Assembly: GCA_944354535.1 (NCBI GenBank)
Contig: CALVPY010000008.1
Location: 1-64,000 of the forward strand
Source: an uncultured Clostridia bacterium
GTDB taxonomy: Bacteria > Bacillota > Clostridia > Christensenellales > Borkfalkiaceae
DNA: 64,000 nucleotides
Direction of reading: 5' to 3'
Part shown: positions 25,139-33,747 of the stretch, piece after piece
Layout: the number at the start of each line of letters is the position of its first letter
How positions within the stretch are numbered: position 1 is the first letter of the stretch
Translations under genes and position numbers: made by a program
The notes under the pieces: model-generated
Database searches by the model: none
Told to the model about the DNA's origin: nothing
Seen by the model: the letters and a program-made list of their open reading frames with translations, nothing else

Positions 25139-25707
25139 CAGATGGTCATGAGCTCTTTTTCCTTGGCAGAGACCGCCTTATCGAGCTCCTCCATGCACTT
25201 TGCGATGTTCTTTTCGACGTCCTGTTCGGCGTTGGAGGCCTCGTCTTCGGAGATCTCCTTGCCGTTCTTCATTTTCTTGATGCCTTCCATCGCTTCGCGG
25301 CGCACGTTGCGGGCTGCGACCTTCGCATCCTCGCCCATGCGGCGCACCTGTTTTACGAGATCCTTTCTTCTTTCCTCGGTGAGCTCGGGGAAGACGAGGC
25401 GGATGACGTTGCCGTCGTTGGAAGGGTTGAGCCCGATGTTGGAGGCGAGGATCGCCTTTTCGATCGCCTTTAAGAGCGACTTATCCCAGGGGCTGATGAC
25501 AAGGCACCTCGCGTCCGCGACGGAGATATTGCCCAGCTGGTTGAGGGGGCTCATGGCGCCGTATGCCTCCACCTGAAGCCTGTCCAGGATGTGGGGATTG
25601 GCGCGGCCCGCGCGGATGCCCGCGTACTCGTCCTTAAGGACGTTCACAACCTTATCGAGCTTATCCTCGAGCACCAAAAAGATCTCTTCCAATTTTTCGT
25701 TTTCCAT
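25138..25707 (-). CDS. frr: Ribosome recycling factor
   Basis: Splits post-termination ribosomes with EF-G. 189 residues, mostly helical. Family blocks include RAGRANPHILDRLQVEAYG, ISPWDKSLLKAIEKAIL and DGNVIRLVFPELTEERRKDLVKQ. AAGGAGA precedes the ATG at 25707. It follows pyrH by 18 bases. Confidence 0.98.
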   Translation of the reverse strand: MENEKLEEIFLVLEDKLDKVVNVLKDEYAGIRAGRANPHILDRLQVEAYGAMSPLNQLGNISVADARCLVISPWDKSLLKAIEKAILASNIGLNPSNDGNVIRLVFPELTEERRKDLVKQVRRMGEDAKVAARNVRREAMEGIKKMKNGKEISEDEASNAEQDVEKNIAKCMEELDKAVSAKEKELMTI

Positions 25708-25725
25708 GATCGTCTCCTTAAAAAA

Positions 25726-26436
25726 TTATTCGTTGCTGATGAGCGTGCCCAGGCTTTCGCCGCAGACGGCGCGGAGGATGGAATCTTCCTCGCCGAGCGC
25801 GAAGGCGAGCACGGGGATGTCGTTCTCCATGCACATGGTCGCGGCCGTCGCGTCCATCGCTTTGAGGCCCTTGTTCACGATATCGCCGAAGGTGAGCCTG
25901 TCGTACTTCTTCGCATTCGGGTTGAGCGCGGGGTCGCTGTCGTAGATGCCGTCCACGTTCTTCGCCATGAGCAAAACGTCCGCTCTTATCTCGCAGGCGC
26001 GCTGTGCGGCGGCGGTGTCCGTCGAGCAATACGGGTTGCCCGTGCCGCACGCCATGATGACGATGCGACCCTTTTCGAAGTGATGCAGCGCCTTGCGAAG
26101 GACGTAGGGCTCTGCGACGGAGATCATGTTGAGCGCCGTCTGCACGCGCGTGGGAACGCCCCTCTGTTCGATGGCGTCCATCATGGCGAGCGAATTGATG
26201 ACGGTCGCGAGCATGCCCATCTGGTCGGCGGTGGCGCGGTCCATATTGGTGCCCTGCCTGCCCCGCCAGAAGTTGCCGCCGCCGATGACGAGCGCGATCT
26301 CCACACCCATATCGTGTACTTTGACGAGCTGATCGACAACTTTCGAGATGACCTCTTCGTTGAGGCCGAATTTCTGTTCTCCCGCGAGCGCCTCGCCCGA
26401 GAGTTTGAGTAAAACGCGCTTGTATTTCGGCTGCAT
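25726..26436 (-). CDS. pyrH: Uridylate kinase
   Basis: Phosphorylates UMP to UDP and belongs to the amino acid kinase fold. 236 residues beginning KYKRVLLKLSGEALAG, with VIGGGNFWRGRQG near residue 55, ATVINSLAMMDA and KNVDGIYDSDP. The ATG at 26436 has GGGGA upstream; a longer frame to 26508 lacks one. It heads pyrH-frr-uppS-cdsA-dxr-rseP, with a 192-base gap to the kinase gene upstream. Confidence 0.97.
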   Translation of the reverse strand: MQPKYKRVLLKLSGEALAGEQKFGLNEEVISKVVDQLVKVHDMGVEIALVIGGGNFWRGRQGTNMDRATADQMGMLATVINSLAMMDAIEQRGVPTRVQTALNMISVAEPYVLRKALHHFEKGRIVIMACGTGNPYCSTDTAAAQRACEIRADVLLMAKNVDGIYDSDPALNPNAKKYDRLTFGDIVNKGLKAMDATAATMCMENDIPVLAFALGEEDSILRAVCGESLGTLISNE

Positions 26437-26560
26437 AGCATCCCCTTTCCCGCTGAAAATGCGGCTCTTTATCTTACTAAGTATATCATACCCGCGCCGA
26501 AAAAGCACGCAAATTGCACGGGATTTTCTTGAAAGTACGGCGAAAAACGCCGCAAAAGAC

Positions 26561-26588
26561 GGGAAGCGCCTCTTTTCGGGCGCTCCCG
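26561..26588 (-). terminator. Possible terminator after the cytidylate-kinase-like gene
   Basis: GGGAGCGCC paired with GGCGCTTCCC around an A-rich loop; the minus-strand tail is only GTCTTTTGC. Confidence 0.5.
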
Positions 26589-26628
26589 CCGCAATGTGCC
26601 GTCCGAGCCCGCAGCCGGGCGGAACTCA

Positions 26629-27210
26629 TCAGAAGAGCGAAAAGATGATATCGGCGCAGCGGTCGATGCCGATCGTGCCGCTGTCGAGGCAGACGTCGTA
26701 ATTTTTGGCGACGCCCCAGTCGATGTCGGTATAGTAGCGGTAGTACGCCATGCGGCGCTTATCCTTGTCGCGGATGCGCTTTTCGGGCGAATCTTCCCGC
26801 TCGCCGTAGACGCGTACGATGCGGTCGGCGCGGAAGGCGGGGTCGGCATGGATGAACACTTTGAGAAGGTCTGCCCTGTCGCGCAGGATGAAGTCCGCGC
26901 ACCGCCCGACGATGACGCAGGGATGCTTTTCGGCGAGCTCTAAAATGACCTTGCGCTGCGCCATCCACACGAAGTCCCTGCCGATGGGCCCGTAATATGA
27001 GGCCGCCGCCGCAAAAGCATTGGTGAGCCAGTTGCCCGTCTGTTCGCCGTGTTCGGCGATGTACTCCTTAGCAAAGCCGCTCTCTTCCGCCACTTTTTCG
27101 ATGAGTTCCTGATCGTAGCAGGGGATGCGGAGCTTTTCCGCCACTTCCTTGGCGATCGTGCGACCGCCGCTGCCGAATTCACGGCTGACGGTGATGATCC
27201 TGTGCTTCAT
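26629..27210 (-). CDS. Cytidylate kinase-like P-loop protein
   Basis: 193 residues of the cytidylate kinase-like (Cmk-2) family. IITVSREFGSGGRTIAKEVAEKL gives a GSGG-type phosphate loop in place of the GxxGxGKS Walker A, followed by CYDQELIEKVAEESG. The centre has VIVGRCADFILRDR and the basic lid KRIRDKDKRRMAYYRYYTD. Members occur widely in gut Firmicutes; their substrate is not established. AAGGAGGGC precedes the ATG, with its own promoter at 27270-27298. It sits between the tsf/rpsB unit and pyrH. Confidence 0.85.
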   Translation of the reverse strand: MKHRIITVSREFGSGGRTIAKEVAEKLRIPCYDQELIEKVAEESGFAKEYIAEHGEQTGNWLTNAFAAAASYYGPIGRDFVWMAQRKVILELAEKHPCVIVGRCADFILRDRADLLKVFIHADPAFRADRIVRVYGEREDSPEKRIRDKDKRRMAYYRYYTDIDWGVAKNYDVCLDSGTIGIDRCADIIFSLF

Positions 27211-27269
27211 GGTACTGCCCTCCTTATCATACGGGCGCGCTCGGATCGTTCGGCCGCCCTTTTGCCCCC

Positions 27270-27298
27270 ATTATAGCACGTCCCGCCGCAAAAATCAA
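27270..27298 (-). promoter_or_regulatory. Sigma-70-type promoter of the cytidylate-kinase-like gene
   Basis: TTGATT (27293-27298), 17-base spacer, TATAAT (27270-27275) on the minus strand. Confidence 0.88.
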
Positions 27299-27338
27299 TA
27301 CCCGCTTTGAAATTTTTAGGATATTGAAAGCGAAGAGT

Positions 27339-27457
27339 AATAAAATGAGCCAAGCAAGGTTCCCTTGCGCCGGCTCACTCAATTTGCAAATACTTTTGCT
27401 TAATCTCGCGGAAAGATTTTTGCGGAGCAAAAAGATTTTCGCGAAATTTTCTCACGG
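27339..27457. repeat. 119-base direct repeat, copy 1
   Basis: Opens with hairpin GAGCCAAGCAAGG-TTC-CCTTGCGCCGGCTC and includes a second hairpin (AAAGATTTTTGC/GCAAAAAGATTTT). Three mismatches to the copy at 27539. It is followed by the 36-base palindrome. Confidence 0.9.
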
Positions 27458-27488
27458 AATTTGTTTCGCGCAGCAAAAGAAATGCGTG
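27453..27488. repeat. 36-base dispersed palindrome
   Basis: CACGGAATTTGTTTCGC, centre GCA, GCAAAAGAAATGCGTG. Same family as 7876, 8051 and 33654. Confidence 0.85.
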
Positions 27489-27538
27489 GATCTCTAAAAT
27501 AAATCCCGCAAGGAGGGTTCCCCTTTGTTGCTTCTAAA

Positions 27539-27657
27539 AATAAAATGAGCCAAGCAAGGTTCCCTTGCGCTGGCTCACTCAATTTGCAAATACTTTTGCT
27601 TAAACTCGCGGAAAGATTTTTGCGGAGCAAAAAGATTTTCGCGAAATTCTCTCACGA
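27539..27657. repeat. 119-base direct repeat, copy 2
   Basis: Near-identical to 27339-27457 with an exact 200-base offset. It runs into the tsf-proximal palindrome. Confidence 0.9.
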
Positions 27658-27687
27658 CTTTTTTGCGGTCACGCAAAAAAGTGAGAA
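27653..27687 (-). terminator. Palindrome at the tsf stop, possible terminator
   Basis: CTCACTTTTTTGCG, loop, CGCAAAAAAGTCGTGAG on the minus strand, ending two bases from the tsf stop. It is a strong hairpin but has no T run after it. Confidence 0.5.
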
Positions 27688-27688
27688 C

Positions 27689-28603
27689 TCATTTCTTCAT
27701 CGCCTCGACCTGCTTGGCAACTTCTTCCTGCAGATCCTCGCTCTTCTTTTCGAGACCCTGACCCATGACGTAGAAGCAGAATGCCTTGAGCTCTACGGAG
27801 CAGCCCGCCTTCTTGGCTTCCTCGGCGATGAGCTGAGCGATCGTGACCTTGTCGTCCTTGATGAACTTCTGGTCGAGCAGGCAGTTCTCTTCGTAGAACT
27901 TCTTGATCTTGCCGAGCACGATCTTTTCTGCGATGTTCGCAGGCTTGCCCTCGTTCATGACTTCCTTCATGAGGATCTCCTTCTCCTTGGCAAGCGTTTC
28001 CTCGGAGACTTCCTCCTTCGTCATGTACTGAGGCTTGGAGAATGCGACGTGGAGCGCGACGTTGTGCGCAAGCTCCTTGGTGACGTCGTTCTCTTCGCAG
28101 GCGAAGTTGAGCATAACGCCCATCGTGCCGCCCATGTGGATATACGTTTCGATATGGCCTGCACTCTCGTACACCGTGAAGCGGCGGACGGAGATCTTCT
28201 CGCCGATGACGGCGGTCTGATCGGTGACGAACGCTTCGACCGTCTCTCCCGAAGGAAGGGTGGAGGCAAGGAGCGTTTCGACGTCTTGAGGCTTCGTCGC
28301 TGCGATCTGCTTTGCGACCGTCTCGACCAGGGCGCGGAATCTGTCGCCCTTGGCAACGAAGTCGGACTCGCAGTTGACTTCGACGAGCACACCCGTATTG
28401 CCTTCGATATAGGCGTAGACGACGCCCTCTGCGGCGATCTTGGAAGCGCGCTTTGCAGCCTTTGCGATGCCGCGTTCGCGGAGAAGGTCCGCAGCCTTGT
28501 TCATATCGCCCTCTGCATCGACAAGGGCCTTCTTGCAATCCATCATGCCTGCGCCCGTCTGTTCACGGAGCGCCATGACGTCCTTTGCGGTAAATTCTGC
28601 CAT
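27689..28603 (-). CDS. tsf: Translation elongation factor Ts
   Basis: Guanine-nucleotide exchange factor for EF-Tu. 304 residues. The N-terminal helical module carries ALREQTGAGMMDCKKAL, followed by VYAYIEGNTGVLVEVNCESDFVAK and two core subdomains; HIGGRIGVLV-type sequence is replaced by HMGGTMGVMLNFACE. GGAGGAAG precedes the ATG at 28603. Second gene of the rpsB-tsf operon. Confidence 0.97.
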   Translation of the reverse strand: MAEFTAKDVMALREQTGAGMMDCKKALVDAEGDMNKAADLLRERGIAKAAKRASKIAAEGVVYAYIEGNTGVLVEVNCESDFVAKGDRFRALVETVAKQIAATKPQDVETLLASTLPSGETVEAFVTDQTAVIGEKISVRRFTVYESAGHIETYIHMGGTMGVMLNFACEENDVTKELAHNVALHVAFSKPQYMTKEEVSEETLAKEKEILMKEVMNEGKPANIAEKIVLGKIKKFYEENCLLDQKFIKDDKVTIAQLIAEEAKKAGCSVELKAFCFYVMGQGLEKKSEDLQEEVAKQVEAMKK

Positions 28604-28624
28604 TGTTGTCTTCCTCCAAAAAAG

Positions 28625-29389
28625 TTATTCCTGAACGGAAGCCTCAGCGGGCTCTGCCTCTTCCGCGGGAGCTGCTTCCTCCTGAGCGGGAGCTGCATCG
28701 AACGTTTCGCCCTGGTTTGCCTCGATGACGGCGTTGGCGATGACGGACGAGATGAGCTTGATCGCGCGGATCGCATCGTCGTTGCCGGGGATGACGTGAT
28801 CGATGAGATCGGGATCGCAGTTGGTATCGGTGATGGCGACGATCGGGATGCGGAGCTTGCGCGCTTCGGCAACGGCGATGTCCTCGTTATGAGGGTCGAC
28901 GATGAACATGATGCCGGGAAGGGTGCGCATGTTCTTGATGCCGCCGAGGTTTTCCTGAAGCTTTGCCATCTCCTTCTTGAGGCCGAGCACTTCCTTCTTG
29001 GGAAGGAGGTCGAACTCGCCGCTCTCTTCCATCTTCTCGAGCTTTTCAAGATAGTCGATGCGGGCGCGGATGGTCTTGAAGTTGGTCAGACACCCGCCCA
29101 GCCAACGGGAGTTGACGTAGTACTGGCCGCAGCGCTCCGCCTCTTCCTTGATGGCGTCCTGCGCCTGCTTCTTGGTGCCGACGAAAAGAACGCTCTTGCC
29201 GGCCTTCACCGACTCAACGACGAACGTATAAGCCTCTTCGATGAGCTTCGCCGTCTTTTCAAGGTCGATGATGTGGATGTCGTGGCGTGCCGCGAAGATG
29301 TACTTCTTCATCTTGGGGTTCCACTTTCTCGTCTGGTGCCCGAAGTGGACGCCCGCTTCGAGCAGCTGCTTCATGGTGATGACTGCCAT
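28625..29389 (-). CDS. rpsB: 30S ribosomal protein S2
   Basis: 254 residues with family hallmarks [30 protein letters not shown] and [19 protein letters not shown]. The C-terminus is an acidic Ala/Glu extension of about 30 residues. GGAGG precedes the ATG at 29389. The predicted leader is about 107 bases and includes GC-rich inverted segments, but no known S2 leader motif was identified. Confidence 0.98.
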   Translation of the reverse strand: MAVITMKQLLEAGVHFGHQTRKWNPKMKKYIFAARHDIHIIDLEKTAKLIEEAYTFVVESVKAGKSVLFVGTKKQAQDAIKEEAERCGQYYVNSRWLGGCLTNFKTIRARIDYLEKLEKMEESGEFDLLPKKEVLGLKKEMAKLQENLGGIKNMRTLPGIMFIVDPHNEDIAVAEARKLRIPIVAITDTNCDPDLIDHVIPGNDDAIRAIKLISSVIANAVIEANQGETFDAAPAQEEAAPAEEAEPAEASVQE

Positions 29390-29502
29390 AATTCCTCCGT
29401 TGAACCTCCCCCGCGAACGGTTTTCCGCCTGCTGCCCGCCTGAGATAGATTTGCGGGCACGGAGCGCGGCGCTCTTTCGGGGTGTGGATTTCTAACCGTG
29501 AT

Positions 29503-29531
29503 ATTTTACCATATTTTTGACGCCGTGGCAA
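29503..29531 (-). promoter_or_regulatory. Sigma-70-type promoter of rpsB-tsf
   Basis: TTGCCA (29526-29531), 17-base spacer, TAAAAT (29503-29508) on the minus strand. Confidence 0.85.
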
Positions 29532-29543
29532 CTTTTTTACAGC

Positions 29544-29568
29544 AAAAAAAGGGGACTTTTTCCCCTTT
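29544..29568 (-). terminator. Rho-independent terminator after the membrane XRE gene
   Basis: AAAGGGG stem (29562-29568 with 29548-29554) followed by a run of T on the minus strand. Confidence 0.88.
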
Positions 29569-29603
29569 CTCCGCTCTTTTTTGCTTATTTTGTTGGACAG
29601 ACC

Positions 29604-30164
29604 TCACTTGCGGCGGGCCTTGATGCGCAGCAGCTCGCGCAGCAAAAGGCGCACGAAAAAGCACACGGCATAAAACACCGCCACGACCCCCAAAAGCCCC
29701 AAAGACAAATACAGGATGTCGTGCTTGTTCAAAAGCAGCTGAACGGCAGAGCCGGAAGGCGCGGCAAACAGGGAAACGATGCACAGGACCGTTCCCACGA
29801 ACGCCCCGAAGAGGAGCAGCCCCGCGAAGAAGACGTTCCCCCAGCGCATGACCGTCCCGAGCGAACGCAGCGCCCGGGCGGCGCGCGGCGCCTGCGCGGG
29901 AGATACGCTCTCGCCCGTCTCCTGCCCGCTCTTCGGGCCGGCTTCCCGCTCCGCCGCCTGCAGGGTAATGGAGACATCCGCATCGAAGTAGTTGACGGGG
30001 AGGGCAAATTCTTCGCAGATGCGCCTGCGGTTGAACGCCGAAGGACGGGCGCCCTGTTCCCAGCTGATGACCGTCTGGCGGGCGACGCCGATGCGGTCGG
30101 CAAGCTCTTCCTGCGAAAGCTGAAATGCCTTTCTCAGACTTACGATCTTTTCTGAAGTATCCAT
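29604..30164 (-). CDS. XRE-family regulator with two C-terminal membrane helices
   Basis: 186 residues. A helix-turn-helix occupies residues 1-60 (KIVSLRKAFQLSQEELADRIGVARQTVISWEQG). A Pro/Gly-rich linker leads to two hydrophobic helices (WGNVFFAGLLLFGAFVGTVLCIVSLF and ILYLSLGLLGVVAVFYAVCFFV), so the DNA-binding domain would be held at the membrane. The tail is strongly basic. There is no ribosome site before the ATG at 30164, and the promoter -10 ends six bases before it, implying a leaderless message. An inverted repeat GATATG-N4-CATATC (30168-30183) covers the -10, which suggests self-repression. The target genes are unknown. Confidence 0.88.
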   Translation of the reverse strand: MDTSEKIVSLRKAFQLSQEELADRIGVARQTVISWEQGARPSAFNRRRICEEFALPVNYFDADVSITLQAAEREAGPKSGQETGESVSPAQAPRAARALRSLGTVMRWGNVFFAGLLLFGAFVGTVLCIVSLFAAPSGSAVQLLLNKHDILYLSLGLLGVVAVFYAVCFFVRLLLRELLRIKARRK

Positions 30165-30170
30165 GAAGAT

Positions 30171-30199
30171 ATGATAGCATATCCGTCACAAATCGTCAA
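30171..30199 (-). promoter_or_regulatory. Promoter of the membrane XRE gene (leaderless)
   Basis: TTGACG (30194-30199), 17-base spacer, TATCAT (30171-30176) on the minus strand, then six bases, then the ATG. The +1 falls on the A of the start codon. Confidence 0.8.
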
Positions 30200-30377
30200 A
30201 TCTTTTCCGACTTTCGGCAGCATTTTTCCCTGCGCAAATGTGCAGCCGAGCCCCGAAAAAGCCGAGCAGCGATAGGCGAAGCCCGCTGCACATATGCCGC
30301 GGGCTTCATGCATTTTCCCGAAAGTCCCTTTTACTGTGCGCACGGAAAGAACATTCCGAACGCATGGACCGAGCTAT

Positions 30378-30407
30378 AAAATAGCACTTTTTTCTCCCCT
30401 TGTCCAA
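30378..30407 (-). promoter_or_regulatory. Distal promoter-like element behind the triple repeat
   Basis: TTGGAC (30402-30407), 18-base spacer, TATTTT (30378-30383) on the minus strand. The CTGACA repeats end eight bases upstream of the -35. Confidence 0.5.
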
Positions 30408-30415
30408 TAAAAAGA

Positions 30416-30443
30416 TGTCAGGTTTATGTCAGATTTTTGTCAG
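30416..30443 (-). promoter_or_regulatory. Three CTGACA direct repeats with 11-base period
   Basis: TGTCAG at 30416, 30427 and 30438 on the plus strand, read as CTGACA-N5-CTGACA-N5-CTGACA on the minus strand. This spacing is the usual layout of PhoB/OmpR-family response-regulator boxes. Confidence 0.55.
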
Positions 30444-30506
30444 GTATTTCACAAAACTACAGATATTTCCCGAAACCGCTCTGTTTGTTGCAAATGTTCG
30501 TTTTCT

Positions 30507-31082
30507 TTACAACAGGGCGGCGATGCGGGAGAGGATCTCGTCCTTCCCCTCCCCCGTCACCGACGAGACGATGGCGACGTTGTCCTCGCCGAGGCCGAAC
30601 TGAGAGGCGATCGCCCGCCTTCTTTCCTTTGTCTTCATGCGGGAGAGCTTGTCGCTCTTGGTCGCAATGACGGAAAACGGGATGATGTGATAGTTGAGGA
30701 AATCGACGAGCTGCAGATCGTCCCCCGAAGGGTCGCGGCGGATGTCGATGAGAAGAAAGACGTGGCGGATATCCTCCTTTTTCGCAAAGAAGGCGTCAAG
30801 CGTCCTGCCCCAGCGCGCCTTCTCGTCGCGCGAGACGGCGGCATAGCCGTAGCCGGGGAGATCGGCGAGCCAGAATTCGCCGAAATCAAAGTAGTTGACA
30901 AGGCGCGTCCTGCCGGGGGCGGAACTCGTCTTGGCAAGGTTCTTGCGGTTCGCAAGCAGGTTGATGAGCGAACTCTTGCCCGCGTTGCTTCGGCCGCAGA
31001 CGGCGATCATGGGGCGCTCGGGCCGCAGAAATCCGCGCACTTCGGCGGCAGATTTCAAAAATTTCGCTTCTTTGATCTCCAT
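30507..31082 (-). CDS. engB: Ribosome-biogenesis GTPase EngB/YsxC
   Basis: GTPase for late 50S assembly. 191 residues with G1 GRSNAGKSS near residue 30, G3 DLPGYGYA near residue 75, G4 TKSD near residue 140 and G5 SSVTGEG near residue 170. It follows lon by 37 bases in the usual lon-engB operon. A GGAGG site precedes the ATG at 31082. Confidence 0.97.
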   Translation of the reverse strand: MEIKEAKFLKSAAEVRGFLRPERPMIAVCGRSNAGKSSLINLLANRKNLAKTSSAPGRTRLVNYFDFGEFWLADLPGYGYAAVSRDEKARWGRTLDAFFAKKEDIRHVFLLIDIRRDPSGDDLQLVDFLNYHIIPFSVIATKSDKLSRMKTKERRRAIASQFGLGEDNVAIVSSVTGEGKDEILSRIAALL

Positions 31083-31119
31083 GAGGACCTCCTTACAGTC
31101 CGGCGGGCGGGCATAACGC

Positions 31120-33441
31120 TCACAGCCCGCGGACAGCGTTGTGGAACACTTCTTCCACGTCGTTCACGCAGATGAAGTTGATGTTCTTGCGGACGGCTTC
31201 GGGGATCTCCTCGACGTCCTTCTTGTTCTCTTCGGGGATGATGACGTTCTTGATGCCGATGCGGTTGGCGGCGAGCGCCTTCTCTTTGAGCCCGCCGATG
31301 GGCAGCACCTTGCCGCGCAGGGTGATCTCCCCCGTCATGGCGACGTCGCGGCGCACGGGGTGATTGGTGAAGGCGGAAAGAATGGCGGTCGCCATCGTGA
31401 TGCCCGCGCTCGGGCCGTCTTTGGGGGTCGCACCCTCGGGGATGTGGATGTGGATATCCTTCTTTTCGAATTCCTCTTCGTCGATGCCGTACTGTTCGGC
31501 ATGGGCGCGGATATAGCTGATGGCGGCGCGGGCGGACTCCTTCATGACGTCGCCCAGCTTGCCCGTGAGCAGGATGTCGCCCTTGCCCTGCATCGCCGAA
31601 ACTTCGATGGTGAGCGTCGCGCCCCCCACCGCCGTCCAGGCAAGCCCGGTGGCGGCGCCCACTTCGTCCTTCTCGCGCATCTCGTCCTCGCGCAGAAAGC
31701 GCTTGGCGCCGAGGAACTTTTCAAGGTTCTGCCGCGTGACGGTGATGCCCTTTCTCTCCTCGTCCTTGGCGATGCGCACGGCAGCCTTCCTGCACACGGT
31801 GCCGATGGTGCGCTCCAGAGAACGCACGCCTGCTTCCATCGTGTAGCCGTCGATCATCTCGCCGATCGCCCCGTCCGTGATGCGCAGGTTTTCTTCGGTG
31901 AGGCCGTTTTCCTTGCGCTTTTTGGGAACGAGATAGCGCTTTGCGATCTCCTCCTTCTCCTGCGGGGTGTAGCCCGAGAGCTCGATGATCTCCATGCGGT
32001 CGCGGAGGGGCCCGGGGATGGTATCGAGCGTGTTCGCCGTCGCGATGAACATGACTTTGCTCAGATCATAAGGAACTTCGAGGTATCTGTCGCGGAAGGT
32101 GGAGTTCTGCTCGGGGTCAAGAACTTCGAGGAGCGCGCTCGCGGGGTCGCCGCGCAGGTCCATCGAGATCTTGTCCACCTCGTCGAGAAGGAACACGGGG
32201 TTGATAGAGCCCGCGTTCTTCATCTCGTAGAGGATGCGGCCGGGCATGGCGCCGATGTAGGTGCGCCTGTGGCCGCGGATCTCCGCCTCGTCTTTGAGGC
32301 CGCCGAGGCTCATGCGCACGAACTTTCTGCCGAGCGCCCGCGCGACCGACTTGGCGATGCTCGTCTTGCCCACGCCGGGCGGGCCGACGAGACACAGGAT
32401 GGGCGCCTTCAATTCCCCCGTCAGTTTTAAGACGGCGAGATATTCGACGACGCGCTCCTTGATCTTTTCAAGCCCGTAGTGGTCGTCGTCGAGGACTTTT
32501 TCGACGTCCGCAAGCGATTCGGTGTCCTGCGTCTCCTCCGTCCACGGAAGGTCGATGAGCCAGTCCGCATAGTTGCGCAGCACGGTGTATTCGGGCGAGG
32601 AGGCGGGCATCTTGTCCATGCGGGAAAGCTCGGTCATCGCCTTTTCCTCCACCTCTTTGGGAAGGTGCTTTGCAAGCAGCTTTTCGCGCAGGCGGGCGTT
32701 CTCCTCGACGTCGTCGCCGAGCTCCGCATGGATGGCTTTGAGCTGTTCGCGAAGATAGTATTCCTTCTGCGACTGGTCAATGTTCTTCCTCACGTCCTGC
32801 GCGATCTTGCGCTCGAGGCGGGAAATTTCCAACTCGTCGTTGAGGCAGCGTTCGAAGAGCTTGAGCCGCTCGACAAGGCGGGCCTCTTCCAGAAGCTGCT
32901 GCTTGACCTCCTCGCGGATACGCATATTGTAGGCGCACACGTTGATGTATTCGTCGATATCGCCGATGGTCGCGAGCCGCCCGTCCACTTCCTGCGAGAT
33001 CTTGCCGTCCGCTTGGATGACGTCTTTGACGAGCTCCTTCGCGGTGCGGAAGTACGCCTCTTCCAGCGTGGGATCGCCGTGGATGGTGGTGAGCTCGTCG
33101 GTAACGGCGTAGATATAGCCGCCCTCGATGCGGAAATCGCGCGCGCGGGCGCGGTAGAGCGTGTTGGCAAACACGCGGATACGGTCGCCGGGAAGGCGGG
33201 TCACCTGGCGGACGCGCGCCACCGTGCCGACGGCAAAGAGCCCGTCTTCGCCCGGAACTTCCTCCTGCGCGTCCTTCTGTTTGGTCAAAAAGATGAGTTT
33301 ATCGTTGAGGTTGGCACGCTCGACGGCGGCAAGCGAGATGCCGCGGCCCGCGTCGAAGGCGACGGAGAGATCGGGGAATACGACCTGCGTGCGCATCGGA
33401 ACGACGGAGAGGATGAGCGTTCTTATTTTATTTTCTGCCAT
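31120..33441 (-). CDS. lon: ATP-dependent protease La (Lon)
   Basis: 773 residues. An N-terminal LAN substrate domain (about 1-200) and a coiled-coil region precede the AAA+ domain (Walker [10 protein letters not shown], near residue 355, Walker [11 protein letters not shown]). The protease domain has the catalytic serine in [12 protein letters not shown] and the catalytic lysine in the final quarter. The ATG at 33441 has AAGGAGG upstream; a longer frame to 33525 was rejected. Promoter at 33535-33563. No CIRCE or clear CtsR box was seen. Confidence 0.97.
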   Translation of the reverse strand: MAENKIRTLILSVVPMRTQVVFPDLSVAFDAGRGISLAAVERANLNDKLIFLTKQKDAQEEVPGEDGLFAVGTVARVRQVTRLPGDRIRVFANTLYRARARDFRIEGGYIYAVTDELTTIHGDPTLEEAYFRTAKELVKDVIQADGKISQEVDGRLATIGDIDEYINVCAYNMRIREEVKQQLLEEARLVERLKLFERCLNDELEISRLERKIAQDVRKNIDQSQKEYYLREQLKAIHAELGDDVEENARLREKLLAKHLPKEVEEKAMTELSRMDKMPASSPEYTVLRNYADWLIDLPWTEETQDTESLADVEKVLDDDHYGLEKIKERVVEYLAVLKLTGELKAPILCLVGPPGVGKTSIAKSVARALGRKFVRMSLGGLKDEAEIRGHRRTYIGAMPGRILYEMKNAGSINPVFLLDEVDKISMDLRGDPASALLEVLDPEQNSTFRDRYLEVPYDLSKVMFIATANTLDTIPGPLRDRMEIIELSGYTPQEKEEIAKRYLVPKKRKENGLTEENLRITDGAIGEMIDGYTMEAGVRSLERTIGTVCRKAAVRIAKDEERKGITVTRQNLEKFLGAKRFLREDEMREKDEVGAATGLAWTAVGGATLTIEVSAMQGKGDILLTGKLGDVMKESARAAISYIRAHAEQYGIDEEEFEKKDIHIHIPEGATPKDGPSAGITMATAILSAFTNHPVRRDVAMTGEITLRGKVLPIGGLKEKALAANRIGIKNVIIPEENKKDVEEIPEAVRKNINFICVNDVEEVFHNAVRGL

Positions 33442-33534
33442 ATCGTCCTCCTTTTTCTTATGAAGCGCCGCCCGCTTCCTCCAAGAGAAAGATAGGGCGC
33501 GCCGAGAGCCGCACGATGAAAACACGGCCTTATC

Positions 33535-33563
33535 AATATATCACACGCTTTATCGCTTTTCAA
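33535..33563 (-). promoter_or_regulatory. Sigma-70-type promoter of lon
   Basis: TTGAAA (33558-33563), 17-base spacer, TATATT (33535-33540) on the minus strand. Confidence 0.82.
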
Positions 33564-33653
33564 ACAAAATGCGTATGTGTTTTCATGGTAAGCAAGGAAG
33601 AACCTGCCGCCGCGAAGATTTCCCGAAGAGAGGGATCTGCGGCAAAATCTTCT

Positions 33654-33689
33654 CACGGGATTTGTTTTGCGAAGCAAAAGAAATTCGTG
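33654..33689. repeat. 36-base dispersed palindrome
   Basis: CACGGGATTTGTTTTGC, centre GAA, GCAAAAGAAATTCGTG, in the gap between lon and rubredoxin. Fourth member of the family at 7876, 8051 and 27453. Confidence 0.85.
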
Positions 33690-33701
33690 AATAAAGTGTT
33701 T

Positions 33702-33735
33702 GCGGGCGGGCTCCCGCAAAAGGGAGCCCGCCCGC
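33702..33735 (-). terminator. Hairpin after rubredoxin, probable terminator
   Basis: Fourteen-base GC stem (33702-33715 with 33722-33735), 13 bases past the rubredoxin stop. The minus-strand tail AAACACTTTATT is a weak T tract. Confidence 0.6.
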
Positions 33736-33747
33736 GCGTTTCCGTCC

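Larger units (their letters stand above)
27211..27688. other. Repeat-rich region between tsf and the kinase gene
   Basis: About 480 bases with no credible gene. It holds the kinase promoter, two 119-base near-identical direct repeats exactly 200 bases apart, a 36-base palindrome (27453-27488) and a palindrome touching the tsf stop (27653-27687). Confidence 0.8.
30165..30506. other. Intergenic region with two promoters and a triple direct repeat
   Basis: About 340 bases between engB and the membrane XRE gene. It contains the proximal promoter (30171-30199), a distal promoter (30378-30407), three TGTCAG repeats (30416-30443) and an inverted repeat GAAGCCCGC/GCGGGCTTC (about 30279-30308). A 67-codon frame starting with GTG at 30343 has no ribosome site and was not accepted. 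Confidence 0.6.

Noticed and set aside
30140..30343. 67-codon frame starting with GTG before the membrane XRE gene
   Set aside because: No ribosome site, overlaps the XRE promoter and start, and has no recognisable features.
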